Shown in pieces: positions 1 through 10,960 of a DNA stretch of 64,000 bases. The stretch comes from Priapulus caudatus. Lineage: Eukaryota > Priapulida > Priapulimorpha > Priapulimorphida > Priapulidae. The DNA lies in assembly GCF_000485595.1 (NCBI RefSeq), contig NW_014577337.1, forward strand, positions 135,461 through 199,460. The letters run 5' to 3'. A program made the position numbers and the translations under genes. Numbering within the stretch: position 1 is the stretch's first letter; every line of letters begins with the position of its first letter. Below the pieces are notes generated by a model. It saw nothing but the letters and a program-made list of their open reading frames with translations. It made no database searches and was not told the DNA's origin.

Positions 1-479
1 ACGGAGGGGCCGACAGAAGAAGAAAGCGAGTAGCAGACAAAACGGGCAGAGAGAGATAGTAAAAACAGGAAGGCGAGAAGGGGCAACAGACACAGAGAGA
101 GAACAGGAAAACCTCCCCACACTAACAGAAATGTAGAGCAAAATAATCTAGCTTTCCCCAATAGAGGCCTCCGCGCGTGAATTTAAAAAGATTTCTCGTC
201 TCGATGCAACCAGCCTTAGAAATAAACTAGGCTGCGCGCGTACGTTGTGCGTCCGTACGTTGGGGCGTCTGCATGCGCGTATAACACGCCATTCGGATAT
301 CATAATATATAGCAGAATCAGCAAATCTTAAATAAGCAAATCTTAATGCGTATAACAATAAGCTGGAGAACGCCGACAATATGTTGAAGAAGTTCGCATT
401 AAACATATATCTCTCTACTAAATTTTTACTGTTTCTATTTACATCTTTATAACTTTAGCACATAGCCCAATATAATAAG
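1..479. other. No gene seen
   Basis: Purine-rich start (1-115), then mixed sequence with several GCGCGCGTACGT-like stretches at 230-285. I see no coding signal or recognisable element. Confidence 0.6.
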
Positions 480-753
480 TACACGTTCATCTTGCCTCTA
501 TCTCCCCCCCCCATCTTCCTCTCTCTTCCCTCCTCTCTCTTTCGCTCCCCCTCTCTCCCTCTCTCTCTCCTTTCTCTCTCTCTCTTTCTCTCTCTCTCTC
601 TCGCTCTTTCTCTCCATCTCTCTCTTTCTATATCTCTCTCTCTCCGTGTATCTCACTATCTCTCTATTTCTATTTTCCTCTGTCTTCTCGCTCTCATTCC
701 CTTCCCCTATCTCGTCCACGCACTCACTTCTCCTCTCTCCCCCTTCTCTTCCA

Positions 754-789
<36 letters not shown>

Positions 790-850
790 CTCTCCTCTCT
801 CCACTCACTCCCGCTCTCGCTTCTTTCTCTATCTCTCCCCTCTCTACTTA
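480..850. repeat. CT-rich microsatellite tract
   Basis: Imperfect (CT)n with short C and T interruptions. Apparent open frames on both strands here encode only Leu/Ser or Arg/Glu runs and are products of the dinucleotide bias, not genes. Confidence 0.95.
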
Positions 851-2705
851 TTACATCTTCTCATTAATCTCACTCAGTCTGCACGTTCTAAGCGGACCCC
901 CATAATTTTAGATGACATCGGAATATGGTTACGTATACTATCAAGATGACATATAGAGCAAGAGATGAACTGTTTCAACCGCCGTTGCGTAAGCTTTTCA
1001 ATTGAATTTAATTCTATCAAATATTCAAACTACCTTTTTTTTTCGATTCTCCCTTAATCATATACACCACCAGTTACCTGAAAATCAGCTGTGTGTTCTT
1101 CATAAAAGCTCTTTGAATACACGACGGTTCAGACCCGCTTTCCTTACCATATTTCACTCTCATAACAGCTTGCATTTACTACGGACGCTGGGCTGTAGGA
1201 ATATAGTTAAGCACAGTACACACTTGACATCATGCGCCAGTGATGCCGAGGCACCGAGATTGACACTTGTCCTCCTAATCACAGCTCTACGCCGCACCTC
1301 CTTTGAAATGTTTATTATGGACCATCACAGCTACCAAATCCCATCTCAGAACTAGCGGCATTCGCTAGCTAGAACGTTCCTACGAAGTTGGGCCACAAAA
1401 ACTAAAATAACACGCGTTTAGCGCCACTGCCTACGACTTTTGTTAAGCCCCGCCTTCTTCGGATTGGCATAAAGGCGTCACGACCTGACCCAGTCCTTAC
1501 CGACTGTATTTACTTTCTATAAAAGAAGCCCCGATGCTAGACTGTAACCCGTTCCCACCTTTATCCGCAAGTATTCCTTCGCCTACACTGACGTGCTTAG
1601 TGTTGCTGGAACGTCGACGGCTACAGTCTAGCCGATGCCAAACTGCATGCAGTGCACTTTGTACCACCAGATACTCGTAGATGGGAAATCGCTAATCCGG
1701 CTGGAACCCCAACGTGTAGCCACTATAGTTTAGGATTAAGTTAGCTTAGGTTAGGATATTAAGGCCATGTCTAGCACCGGAAGTATGACGGAATCTTTCT
1801 GTGCGAAGATTGGACTTGACATCGCCGAACTACATTTCCCCCACCCCGATTAAATAGCAACCACCCGCTCGTACCCATAGATGACTATGACGAGAGCCGC
1901 CATCTCTGTCGGAGTTGCGGCCATTCAAGGCATTTTCTGGCGGTCTAGCTGATTAATTTGGCAGCACTCATTTTGAAATCCTCCAACATTTTTACCTCTT
2001 TCATTAAGTCCATGTTTCACTTCGTTATTTAGGAAGGAAGTAAAACTGTGATTCGTATAATGTTCCACTCTTGCTCTACCCCTCACGTTGCTCTATGATT
2101 TCCATTAATTTGCTCTTCTCCCATGAAAAATTTCCCTCATTCATGAACCGTACATTTTCAGACCTTTCATATCGTTATAACCTCCTATATCATTAAACAA
2201 TCCCCTAAGTTAATGAATATTTGTCATGTTTTTTATTACTTGTTGCCTATAATATCTCCTCTCTTTCCTTTTTTGTTGGTGAATTTATAACCATTGTATT
2301 TGTTTTTCATATTAAATTCTAATCTTTTTGATCAGCTAATCTGGAGCATGAACTGAAGCGATTTTTGTACTGTTTTATAATCTCAATCACTAAGTATATC
2401 GTCCATATATAATGCATGCTCCATTCTCTAAAACTTAATCAGACCATCCGCCTGCACCGCTTTGAACGTGCGCGGCGGCCTCGAATTTTGGCCGCACGTC
2501 GCTCCACTGCGACAAGCTGTTCATACTTGAACATGCCCGCTGTCGCCTGCGCATATCCCCGAGTCTCTCTCTCGCACGCGCACGCTGTCTCTCTCTCTTT
2601 TCCTCACGAATTCATTTATAATCGTATTTATAATTCATTCTACCTTGCTATAGTCACTTATTATTTACTCATAGGCTCTTTTCTATTCTTATACCTTCTT
2701 GCTAT
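851..2705. other. Unassigned, no gene supported
   Basis: Mixed composition with no ORF of recognisable content. A TATAAAAG at about 1517-1524 lies some 50 bp after a GATTGG (inverted CCAAT) and could be a pol II core promoter, but no transcript can be traced from it. The segment 1980-2400 is AT-rich. Confidence 0.5.
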
Positions 2706-2822
2706 ATTGTTCTATGACTTGCTACCTTATCAGCAAATATTCAATACCCTTCATTGGTGACTTCATTTGAGTTTATATGACATTTTCGTATTCGTTATTT
2801 CTTGTGTGACACGCGATTCGTG
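2706..2822 (+). repeat. Direct repeat, copy 1
   Basis: About 117 bp, from TCTATGACTTGCTACC to GACACGCGATTCGTGC, recurs at 3305-3422 with roughly 90% identity. It is probably a fragment of an interspersed element. No coding content is recognisable. Confidence 0.75.
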
Positions 2823-3304
2823 CACCTCCTGCTCTTCCCCTTGCTACCGTTGTCTCTCGCTCAGCCTCCTTCTTTTTATACCGCCTTTCGGCTATCTTCC
2901 CTGCCGCCTTCCCTCGGTCTCTCAGCGCGCTCTCTCTCTCCCCCAGCAAGCCATATTATGTTTTCTTCAGTCCGTACTGCGCACCTGAAACGGTGTTCGC
3001 ACATGCGCAATATCTCCCGAGAAGAGTAATATTTTGCGAAAATTATGCATTTAAAAAAGAGAGGAGGGATTCTAGCATAGATTTATATGGTAACATTCCA
3101 TCAGTAGACCTATCTTAAGAAATAGGAAGAAGAGTTTGCACGTAAGGTACCCGCTGCATATACCAGTCAGTACACATTATGTGAATATGTATCCTGTATA
3201 TTATGTGATGAATATGCATTTAGTATGGTTAGGGGGTATCTAAGCATAGATTTATGTAATAAATTGTTATCAGTAGACCTGTTTATAATCAGGAGAGCGG
3301 TAAT

Positions 3305-3422
3305 TTGTTATATGACTTGCTACCTTATTGATAAATACTCAATACCCTTCATTGGTGACTTCATTTTTAGTTTACATGACATTTTTGTATTTGGTATTTC
3401 TTGTGTGACACGCAATTCGTGC
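3305..3422 (+). repeat. Direct repeat, copy 2
   Basis: Second copy of the 2706-2822 repeat, about 600 bp downstream in the same orientation. The 480 bp between the copies holds no recognisable gene. Confidence 0.75.
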
Positions 3423-3539
3423 TGCTTGGGTCTCTACTGGACCTAACTCCCTTCTATGCTAGAGTGTGTTGGTGTCTATCTGTCTTGTATTGATTATATA
3501 AATGATTGGCTGGTTGATGGATCGCATTCGATAAATTTG

Positions 3540-3606
3540 TAGTATATATAGATCTAGATAGATAGATAGATAGATAGGATAGATATAGATAGATAGGTAG
3601 ATAGAA
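3540..3606. repeat. GATA tetranucleotide microsatellite
   Basis: Imperfect (GATA)n with GATA/GGATA variation. Confidence 0.95.
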
Positions 3607-4360
3607 GGATATGTTGAAAGGGGAATGAATAGACGGATGAATGGAATAACGAGGACCCTCACACATTCTAATCCGAATACGGCTCGAGTTAAATTTGAAG
3701 CTTGAGTTGCATCTAAAGTTCATTTTACGCAGAACTTGGTCGTGCTATGGTACCGAGATAGAATGCATCCATCATACATCAAAATCAGTGGTTCATAATC
3801 GTATAGTATATAGTATAGCATAGATATAATAATAGAATAGACCATCATGCTACTAAATAATCTGTTAAATAATATCCACACTTATCTAAATTCGTTGACA
3901 TTTTTTACGATCGCATAATTCCGCGAGGAAAAATCTACGGTGACTTGACAGTGTCAGCGACATTGCATCAGATGTTTACACCTCATATCTTCCTCGCAGC
4001 AAATATCTTAAACAATAATAAGTATAGATGGTAATATTACGATTATCTATAGCTTAAATTTGGGGGTTATACAACATTCAATGCTCGGCCCTATACTCCT
4101 AATAACTATCATAGATCATTGAACATTTGTCGTCTGTCTATTATGTACGTAGAGAGACATAGAGCTTTCGAACATCTGAAACACGTCATATTAAACATGG
4201 CTGCCAGAGTATGTGCACAAATTTCCTCCTCCGTGTCTCCCAAATATGTGAACAGCAAATGGATTATCATAATGAATAACGAAAGAATTACACAAATGCA
4301 ATCTGTTCAAGACGAACTTGGTAGAACTTACGTGCATTTTCTAATCCTCGTATCTCACAG
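3607..4360. other. Unassigned AT-rich sequence
   Basis: No ORF of recognisable content and no repeat structure stands out. It is bounded on the right by the hAT-like end at 4361. Confidence 0.5.
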
Positions 4361-4965
4361 TAGCGGCACCACGAGGGGGGGGGCATGGGGGGCAAATGCT
4401 CCCCCAGTCAAAGTCTTTCCCCCAGTCAGCTCCTGTACAAAGGTTTTAAGAACACAGTTTACAGGAGCAATGATAATATAAATTTTACTCCATAGGCCCA
4501 AAATGTTGCCTTTCAATCTTTGGGGTTTAACCCTAGTCAATCATGTATTTTGAATTCTCATTGAGTGGCAGACCTCCCAACCCTTCCGATTTTGGTGGAA
4601 AATTTCTGCTTTCTTATTTCATTTTTCGCCACTACGATTTTCCCTTTTATTTTTCCGCGAAACAGCAATTTCCGTGTATATCCTGTATTTACAACACTAG
4701 CGCACTACATTAAAATTAGAAGTTTGGATATGGATCAGAAGTGCTCTACAAGCGTGTTTATTTCTCTGTTTAAGGCATACAGAGGCTTGATTTTTCACCT
4801 CAAAAATGCTAAAAACTCAGAGCTTCCGGAGGCTTTACCCACTGGACCCCACCCATTAGTTCCCACGCTACACGCTCGAATTGGCGCGACGCGATCACAA
4901 CAATTTGCCCCCCAACATTTTTCCTTCGCCTCAGCTTGCCCCCACCCCCACTTTTACAATCTTGC
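4361..4965 (+). mobile_element. hAT-like non-autonomous element, 3' end eroded
   Basis: The left end starts CAGTAGCGGCACCACG followed by a G-run, the layout of the CAGTGGCGG-type termini of many invertebrate hAT elements. The body is G/C-run rich at both ends (GGGGGGCAAATGCTCCCCC near 4390; CCCCACCCCCAC near 4940), as expected of degenerate inverted termini. No transposase is inside. The right end abuts another element starting CAGGGGCCCG at 4966. Assignment rests on terminus resemblance and is inference. Confidence 0.5.
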
Positions 4966-5840
4966 CAGGGGCCCGTTGTCAGAAACAAAATTAGTCTTAA
5001 CATTAGTCTTAACATTAACTTCCACTCGTAAACCGTTGACAGAAACATCGTAATGTTACGAGAACCAGGGCTGAAGCTAGACAGTATTTTTCCAGATTTT
5101 AAGGGCCCATCCCCCAAAAAGGGCACACCACCCCACAGTGGGCGCCGTCAGGCGCGGAAGCACATGGCAGGAGGTCTGGGGAGCCTCCCCCAGAAAATTT
5201 CAAAATTTCAAGGGTCCCTGGGCACAAAAATTAGCACCATTTCAGCACACATTTAGTCAAGCAGCAATAGCTAAAAACCATATGGAATTTTATTTCTGCT
5301 TCATTTTACCTGCGTTTTGCATACCAGCAATTAATGCAGAATGATTCAAGCACTTCCCTTCTTTTTCAGATATCAAAGCTAGTTTTGTTACCATGTAAAA
5401 TCTTGATTTACTTCAAGTCCTGTCAATGAATCAGAAGAAAAAGAAAACAAATAAAGAATATAGCCAAATTCCATCAAATTGTTTTCTGTATTTTTTAGCG
5501 CAAAATTTCGAAGGGCACTTTGAAATCTAGACCGTATTTCCCAATACGGCAAATACGGTCTGAATCCGCCCCTGAGAACGAAAAATCTTCGAAAATATCC
5601 TCTTAACATTACGAGAGCCCAGACCAAAGATAAAAATAACACATTTACACTACGAATTACAATGATAGTGATATTATATTTTATAATAATGAGTAAAGTG
5701 TGTGTCTTTCTTTAAAATCACGTCAAAAACATTAATTATCTACCGATCATAAAACAAAACATTTGCAAATGGCGTATGACATTTGTTCTCTTGTTTTAAT
5801 GTTGTTTGCCACTGGCCAGGACTCTCGCGTCTCGTGTTAT
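4966..5840 (+). mobile_element. MITE-like element B (interrupted copy)
   Basis: Starts CAGGGGCCCGTTGTCAG. Two segments, 4966-5065 and 5575-5840, are together the reverse complement of 18048-18417, which gives the uninterrupted form. The insertion between them is element C (5066-5574). Features shared by both copies include a doubled GTCTTAACATTA block, TAATGTTACGAGAAC, and the end segment CTCTCGCGTCTCG. There is no ORF. The superfamily is unknown; termini of the CAGGGGCCCG type are common on small non-autonomous elements in invertebrates. Confidence 0.75.
5066..5574 (+). mobile_element. hAT-like MITE nested in element B
   Basis: A 509-bp element with CAGGGCTGAAGCTAGAC at the left and, on the other strand, CAGGGGCGGATTCAGACC at the right. 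It is flanked by AGAAC at 5061-5065 and 5575-5579 (6 bp if the adjoining G is shared). The paralog of element B at 18048-18417 carries one uninterrupted copy of this target, which fixes the ends. The termini and short TSD fit the hAT superfamily, including types with 5-6 bp duplications. No transposase is encoded. Confidence 0.8.
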
Positions 5841-5944
5841 AAATTACATCACGAACGCATGGCGCTGCCCTACCTTCCCTTTATACCGGTCAGAATTTTA
5901 TTAAGTTATTACGTTATGGTGTTTAAGGAGCATGAACTCTATGT
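5841..5944. other. Short unassigned spacer
   Basis: Sequence between the end of element B and the duplicated IR segment. Nothing recognised. Confidence 0.5.
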
Positions 5945-6420
5945 GAGAACATAGAGAGGAGTGGCGTTAGAAATCGCACCATGCTCGCACGTTGGTGTGT
6001 TTTGGTGAACATGCCAATTTCCAGGTCTAGTAATCCATCTCTTATCGCTGATAATTCTCCTTGGATCGTGTGTCCGGGGTGAATGGTGTACGTGAAATTA
6101 AAATGCCTACTAAAATCCGCTACCAATATTTTCGAAAACATAGCCGCTGAGTCATCTAACGAATATGAACCATAGGATTCAACTTTTATGTGCGCACCAT
6201 TCAGTTGATCGATACCGCGTGAAGGCTGAAGGTTTGTCACTTCCTGTCGCAGCTTTATCTTGGAGTTGTTACTAGCAGAGGGGATTAGACAGGCTGGAGA
6301 AGACGATGGGTTGGTGTTGATCAGCGAACATGCTGACGCCAGTAGAGTGTAGACGAGCAGGTAACGTAGAGACATGTTGCTCGGATTAGAGTAATTTACC
6401 TGATGAGCCAACATTCTCAC
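5923..6420 (-). pseudogene. Truncated ionotropic receptor copy
   Basis: An open frame of 165 codons. About the first 154 match residues 1-154 of the intact receptor at 8044-9510, including the leader (MSLRYLLVYTLLASACSL), the Ser/Asn-rich linker and the start of the ligand-binding S1 lobe (HTIQGELSAIRDGLLDLEIG). Homology ends at about 5945-5960 and the last ~10 codons read into unrelated sequence. All membrane segments and the S2 lobe are missing, so no channel could form. A few replacements (for example FTYTHQ to FTKTHQ) separate the copies. The promoter-side flank is retained but split by a TIR insertion about 80 bp upstream. Called a pseudogene from truncation; a short secreted product cannot be excluded. 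Confidence 0.85.
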
Positions 6421-7047
6421 CTGTACAGGTGATACGTTGTCAGCCCTGGCTATCCATTATCCCGCTACAGCGCCGCTCGTGGCCAGTGTTCATTATTGCA
6501 CCATGTTCTGCTTGCATCTATGACAAATACGACATACGTATATACGCTCTCCTATGACACTATTTGTCATAGGAAGATTCTCCCTATGACAAATATTGGC
6601 GAGTCAACTTCGTTCCGATTTGCAGCTCAAATTCACTGCTTGCGTTCATAATAGCGCTCCTAAACTTCTATGATGCGCACAACACATACAACAATATTTG
6701 TCATAAGAAGAATCTTCCTATGACAAATAGTGTCATAGGAGAGCGTATATGCGTATGTCGTATTTGTCATAGATGCAAGCAGAACAGGCTGGTTATTGCC
6801 AGGTTCCATGTCAGTCTTTTGTCGACAATAAACAACAATATGTGAGAAGTAGTGCATCCATTATATTGCAATATTTTTGTCGTATCTTGGTTGAGAACTC
6901 GTGAGTTGTTGTGTGCGTTGCTATACCGTGTATTACAAACATGTGCCATCGGAAGCATTTGCCAAATAGATTGGACAACTACATCAAAAGTCTGTACGCC
7001 TGTCATTCCCGCAGTCAATGAATTTATTCGCTTGGCACGCACCTGGT
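5945..7047 (-). repeat. Proximal copy of duplicated IR locus
   Basis: Matches 9045-9866 at high identity over the 5' part of the IR gene plus about 350 bp of its upstream flank. The copy breaks about 450 bp into the IR coding sequence (near 5945-5960), and its flank is split by a 293-bp TIR element (6500-6792). Outside that insertion, 6793-7047 aligns with 9586-9866. Confidence 0.9.
6500..6792. mobile_element. 293-bp TIR element (MITE) in duplicated IR flank
   Basis: Long inverted termini of about 95 bp: 6504-6600 reads TGTTCTGCTTGCATCTATGA onward and its near-perfect reverse complement ends at 6786. Each arm contains a smaller palindrome of the form CTATGACA...TGTCATAG. TTATTGC flanks both sides (6493-6499, 6793-6799). 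The distal duplicon reads CATTATTGACAGG at the same place with no insert, giving the empty site. Non-coding; superfamily not assigned. Confidence 0.85.
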
Positions 7048-7100
7048 GTGTTGTGGTGGTGGTGTAGGTGGTGGTGGTGGTGGCGGCGGTGGTGGAGTAA
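7048..7100 (+). repeat. GGT/GGC trinucleotide microsatellite
   Basis: Imperfect (GGT)n at the downstream edge of the duplicated segment. Confidence 0.9.
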
Positions 7101-8043
7101 TGGAAGTACATAGTTTTATATTTCTTACGTTTAATTAAGTAGTTATGTAGCCGGATATATTTAGAAAATGAATGTATCTGCTGTATATAAGCATTTAAAA
7201 TTTATTGAAACGTGTGTAACAGAGAAAGGTTTCCCATTACATAAAGAATCTTAGGACAATTGAATAAAACATGTAAGTAAAGAATATCATAATTCTGATA
7301 TTTTGCTAGTGACGACGTACGGATAGCCTATTGTAGACAACGTCTCGGGGAGTCATTAGCCTATGTGGAGCCGTAATTTCACGTTTAAGACAAAGAGCGA
7401 TTCGATTGCTCCGTTCTCGCGCGCATGTGCGTATCATAATAATTAATATACTTGATTAGGAGTATATTGTTGTAACATATTAGTTAACCTCTTTAGCTAT
7501 CATTCGCAAAATATGTGCATTACCGGACAATACGCGCTCGTCATATCTCTACATTTCTGTAAAGACGTTGTAACCTTTTTTTCATAGCATACTTGCTAGG
7601 AAAGTCAGCCCTGACTTTCTAACTCGTCAGTGACACATGATACCAGTTGTTTACGCCTGATGTATTTCTTATAGCAAACAAACATACATTAATACAAACA
7701 TACGAATCGATAGTAAGATTAATTATGATTCTCTAGGTCTTAAATTGGGATTTCCAAAATAACCAATATTCGGCATACTACTCCTAATATCTACTATATA
7801 TGATTAATTCTTTTCTATGCGCCAACCTCACGAGAACGATCTTACGTTTAAAATACGTATCTAGTTTTTATATTCACAATAAATTTAGATGAATTCTAAC
7901 ATCACAATACTGCACAAATAAGAAAAAGCGTCCTGCTAAACGATGAACAATTCCTGAGTAGCACATCGTACCCAATAACAGCAATAAATTACATTATAGA
8001 CATAGCTTGCTACATCAACCGCCAAATAACAACAGGGAATAGA
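7101..8043. other. Downstream flank of the IR gene, no gene seen
   Basis: AT-rich. No recognisable ORF or repeat. It contains whatever 3' UTR the minus-strand receptor gene has; I could not identify a convincing polyadenylation signal on that strand. Confidence 0.5.
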
Positions 8044-9510
8044 TTAAAATTTGTATAGCTTACGCCACGCGTGCTTTCGATGACGCCTTGCGTTTCTCTT
8101 GTTCCTCTTCACAATGACCTCCAGTAGAAGACAGAGCAGCGATGGTATTAATCCTATCAGTAGCACGAGTAGGATTCCTGACATGGTGTGTAAGTGAAGA
8201 TTGCGCGCGTGTACTGTCATTCCTCCTACCTGCGAGCAATCGGGTGGTACAGGTAGCTGCATCTTATAGTGATGTGTGAAGAGACCACTTTCTTTATACC
8301 GCTGAAGACCTATATTCAAGCCTTGCTCGTATTTGCTGCCATGTTGCACGAACCACGACAAGTAACTTGCCCGTATCTTTATAGGAGCTACAGCTAGGCT
8401 GCAAGTTCCTGTTGCCGCATATTGTGCGCGAAAAATAGCATCCGTGCCTATTTCATCGCTGATAAACGCATATTCTCCTGTGAGAACGAGTTCCAGTGCA
8501 GTATCTGTACTGCTCACTACAGCCCGCTCATCCGCGGAGATTTTTTGCCACAACGTTCCCAGGTCAGACTCTGAAGGTTGTTGCTGCATCTGATTAAAAA
8601 TCGCCCACCCTTCAACGGAGGTTGGTGTGATAGAAGGATGAAGTGCAAATTCATGTAGTGTCTCAAACGGATACTGTATCGCCGGCTTAACAGTAAGAGA
8701 ACTGAATAGATGTCCACCGTACAAAGCGCAAACATTAAGAACGAAAAGCCACCACATAGACAGTAGTATTCGGGTAGAAATAGTTCGAGGCAAGCTGACT
8801 CCGCCCTGCTGCAGGAAGGAACCAAACATGTAGACCACATAGTAGACTATACCTTGTGTAGATTCCGTATTTCCCTCTAGTCCACTGTCCTTGTGTGACC
8901 ATCTTTCCATAGCTGCCGTTATTAATGTTGCCACAAGTAAATATGCAAGCAGACAAACCCAAATGTAGGTGTCAAATGGATCGAGAATATTTAATATTTC
9001 GGTCTTCTGCCTTGGTCTTTTGATAACGATAACATAGTTCTCAGTCAGGAGTGGTATTAGGAATCGCACCATGCTCGCACGTTGGTGCGTATAAGTAAAA
9101 AAACCAATTTCCAGGTCTAATAATCCATCTCTTATCGCTGACAATTCTCCTTGGATCGTGTGTCCAGGGCGAATGGTGTACGTGAAATTGTGATACTTAC
9201 TCAAATCCGCTAGCAATGTTTTCGAAAACATAGCCACTGAGTCGTCCGATGAAAATGATTTGTGGAATCCAACTTTTATGTGCGCACCATTCAGTTGATC
9301 GATACCGCGTGAAGGCTGAAGGTTTGTCACTTCCTGTCGCAGCTTCATCTTGGAGTTGTTACTAGCAGAGGGGATTAGACAGGCTGGAGAAGACGATGAG
9401 TTGGCGTTGATCAACGAACACGCTGGCGCCAGTAGAGTGTAGACGAGCAGGTAACGTAGAGACATGTTGCTCGGATGAGAGTGATTTACCTGATGAGCCA
9501 ACATTCTCAA
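8044..9510 (-). CDS. Divergent ionotropic receptor (IR family)
   Basis: Single-exon ORF of 488 codons for a ligand-gated cation channel subunit of the ionotropic glutamate receptor superfamily, probably a chemosensory IR acting in the plasma membrane of sensory cells. Met16 (9465-9463) begins a typical signal peptide (MSLRYLLVYTLLAPACSL), so it is a likelier start than Met1. There is no large amino-terminal domain. Layout: S1 lobe about 70-170; M1 about 183-202; pore loop about 220-237 with the IR-like SFLQQGG; M3 about 246-270 ending GGHLFSSLTV, in place of the SYTANLAAF motif of true glutamate receptors; S2 lobe about 280-430; last membrane helix about 443-467; short basic cytoplasmic tail. 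The canonical glutamate-binding Arg in S1 is not evident, as in divergent IRs. Ligand unknown. A partial tandem copy lies at 5923-6420. Family call firm; orthology cannot be set. Confidence 0.88.
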   Translation of the reverse strand: MRMLAHQVNHSHPSNMSLRYLLVYTLLAPACSLINANSSSSPACLIPSASNNSKMKLRQEVTNLQPSRGIDQLNGAHIKVGFHKSFSSDDSVAMFSKTLLADLSKYHNFTYTIRPGHTIQGELSAIRDGLLDLEIGFFTYTHQRASMVRFLIPLLTENYVIVIKRPRQKTEILNILDPFDTYIWVCLLAYLLVATLITAAMERWSHKDSGLEGNTESTQGIVYYVVYMFGSFLQQGGVSLPRTISTRILLSMWWLFVLNVCALYGGHLFSSLTVKPAIQYPFETLHEFALHPSITPTSVEGWAIFNQMQQQPSESDLGTLWQKISADERAVVSSTDTALELVLTGEYAFISDEIGTDAIFRAQYAATGTCSLAVAPIKIRASYLSWFVQHGSKYEQGLNIGLQRYKESGLFTHHYKMQLPVPPDCSQVGGMTVHARNLHLHTMSGILLVLLIGLIPSLLCLLLEVIVKRNKRNARRHRKHAWRKLYKF

Positions 9511-9866
9511 CTGTACAGGTGATGCGTTGTCAGCCCTGGCTATCCATTATCCCGCTACCGCGCCGCTCGTGGCCAGTGTTCATTATTGACAGGTTCCTGA
9601 TGTCAGTCTTTTGTCAACAATAAATTATTACTAATATTGAACATATAATATGTGAGAAATAGTGCAGCCATTATATTGCAATATTTCTCGTAGCTTGGTC
9701 GATAACGCGTGAGTTGTTGTGTGCATAGCTATACCGTGTATTACAAACATGTGCCATCGGAAGCATTTGCCCAATGGATTGGACAACTACATTAAAAGTC
9801 TGTACGCCTGTCATTCCCTCAGTCAATGAATTAATTCGCTTGGCACGCACCTGGTGTTGATAGTGG
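9045..9866 (-). repeat. Distal copy of duplicated IR locus
   Basis: Covers the 5' part of the intact receptor gene and its upstream flank to about 9866, where similarity to the proximal copy stops at CACGCACCTGGTGT. It has CATTATTG joined directly to ACAGGTTC where the proximal copy carries the 293-bp element. Confidence 0.9.
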
Positions 9867-10059
9867 TTACTGAATTAATTCTCTTCGGACAAAGGATAAT
9901 GGATAAACATAGGCATGCCAGAGTAAAGCACATTAAAGTTATTTTTTACACCGCAGAGAAAACTTTGAAGACGAATTCTATTCCCCTCATGACTTTTAAT
10001 GTATGTTAGTGGTACAGCGGGTATGCGCAAAAGCAACAATAGTCATAGTGGTAGCCTAG

Positions 10060-10440
10060 TGGTGGACTCTTTTCGGAAGTGTGGCATATGCAAGATGGCA
10101 GGAAGGTAGTAGCTACACGGTCCGAATCATTGAATCAAAAGCCAAGCTCTGTCCACTCAACCAAAAGGGGGACATTGTTAAGTCGGAAATCAATGGAGCT
10201 GTAAAAGGCGTCCGCCTAAGGAAGTTTATTGAGCAGCACTGCCGAGTCAAGTTCAAGAGGATATTTCATCTAATCGATTCCAGAACAGTTCTGGGTGCTG
10301 TGCAGAAAGAGTCATATGGTTTCGCTACATTCTTCGCCAATCGGGTTGGTGAAATCCAGTCACTGTCTTTGCCAAGTGAGTGGTACTGGGTGCCGTCTGA
10401 GGACAACCCTGCTGACCTGGTAACACGTTGAGCTGCTCCT
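10060..10440 (+). pseudogene. BEL/Pao retrotransposon pol fragment
   Basis: An open stretch of about 125 codons resembling the end of the RT/RNase H region of BEL/Pao polyproteins: AYARW near the start, the DSRTVLGAV segment (the analogue of the FWTDS motif), FFANRVGEIQ, and WYWVPSEDNPADLVTRGA at the end. Neither gag, protease nor integrase is present, and no LTR is visible on either side, so this is an isolated decayed fragment. Family assignment comes from the motif order; no function is expected. Confidence 0.75.
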
Positions 10441-10629
10441 GCACAGATGGCCCGCCATGTTAATAAAAACCCGGTGGTCAAAAGGGCTGTACATGAGTTG
10501 GAGGATGAGCTTTTGCGCCAACAACCTGGTGTTGGACCAGTTCCATTACTTACTCTCTCGGTAGCTGTGACAAGATACGTGTGTGACAAGATACACACCA
10601 GCTGACTGCAATATCTATCACTCACGAAT

Positions 10630-10960
10630 ATTGTTCGCGTGCGTGCGTGCGTGCGTGCTTGCAATTGGTGCGCGTGCGTGCGTCTCTGTGTGTGCGCGCA
10701 TGCATATGGTGTGCGTGCATGCGTACTTCTGTTTGTGTGTGTGGGTGTGTGTGCGCGCATCTATGCATGTGTGCGCGCATGCATATGGTGTGCGTGCGTT
10801 CGCGCGTGCATTTATACGTGTGCGCGCGTGCATGTGGTCTGCGTGCGTGCATCTGTGTGTATGTGTATGTGTATGTGCGTGTTACACGCATATCTGTTAT
10901 CGTACAAGCGCATACACATGCACGCACGCACGGACGAACGCACACACGCACGTACACCAG
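10630..10960. repeat. GTGCGTGC microsatellite with inverted second half
   Basis: Plus-strand (GTGCGTGC)n-like sequence from 10635 to about 10890 is followed at 10915-10955 by the complementary CACGCACGCACG form, so the tract can fold on itself. Long ORFs in all frames are artefacts of the repeat. Confidence 0.9.

Noticed and set aside
492-905. ORF of 137 codons on the plus strand and its minus-strand partner
   Set aside because: Entirely Leu/Ser or Arg/Glu from (CT)n; no protein-like composition.
1460-1560. Host gene promoter (CCAAT plus TATAAAAG)
   Set aside because: Motif match alone; no ORF, splice site or element downstream supports transcription.
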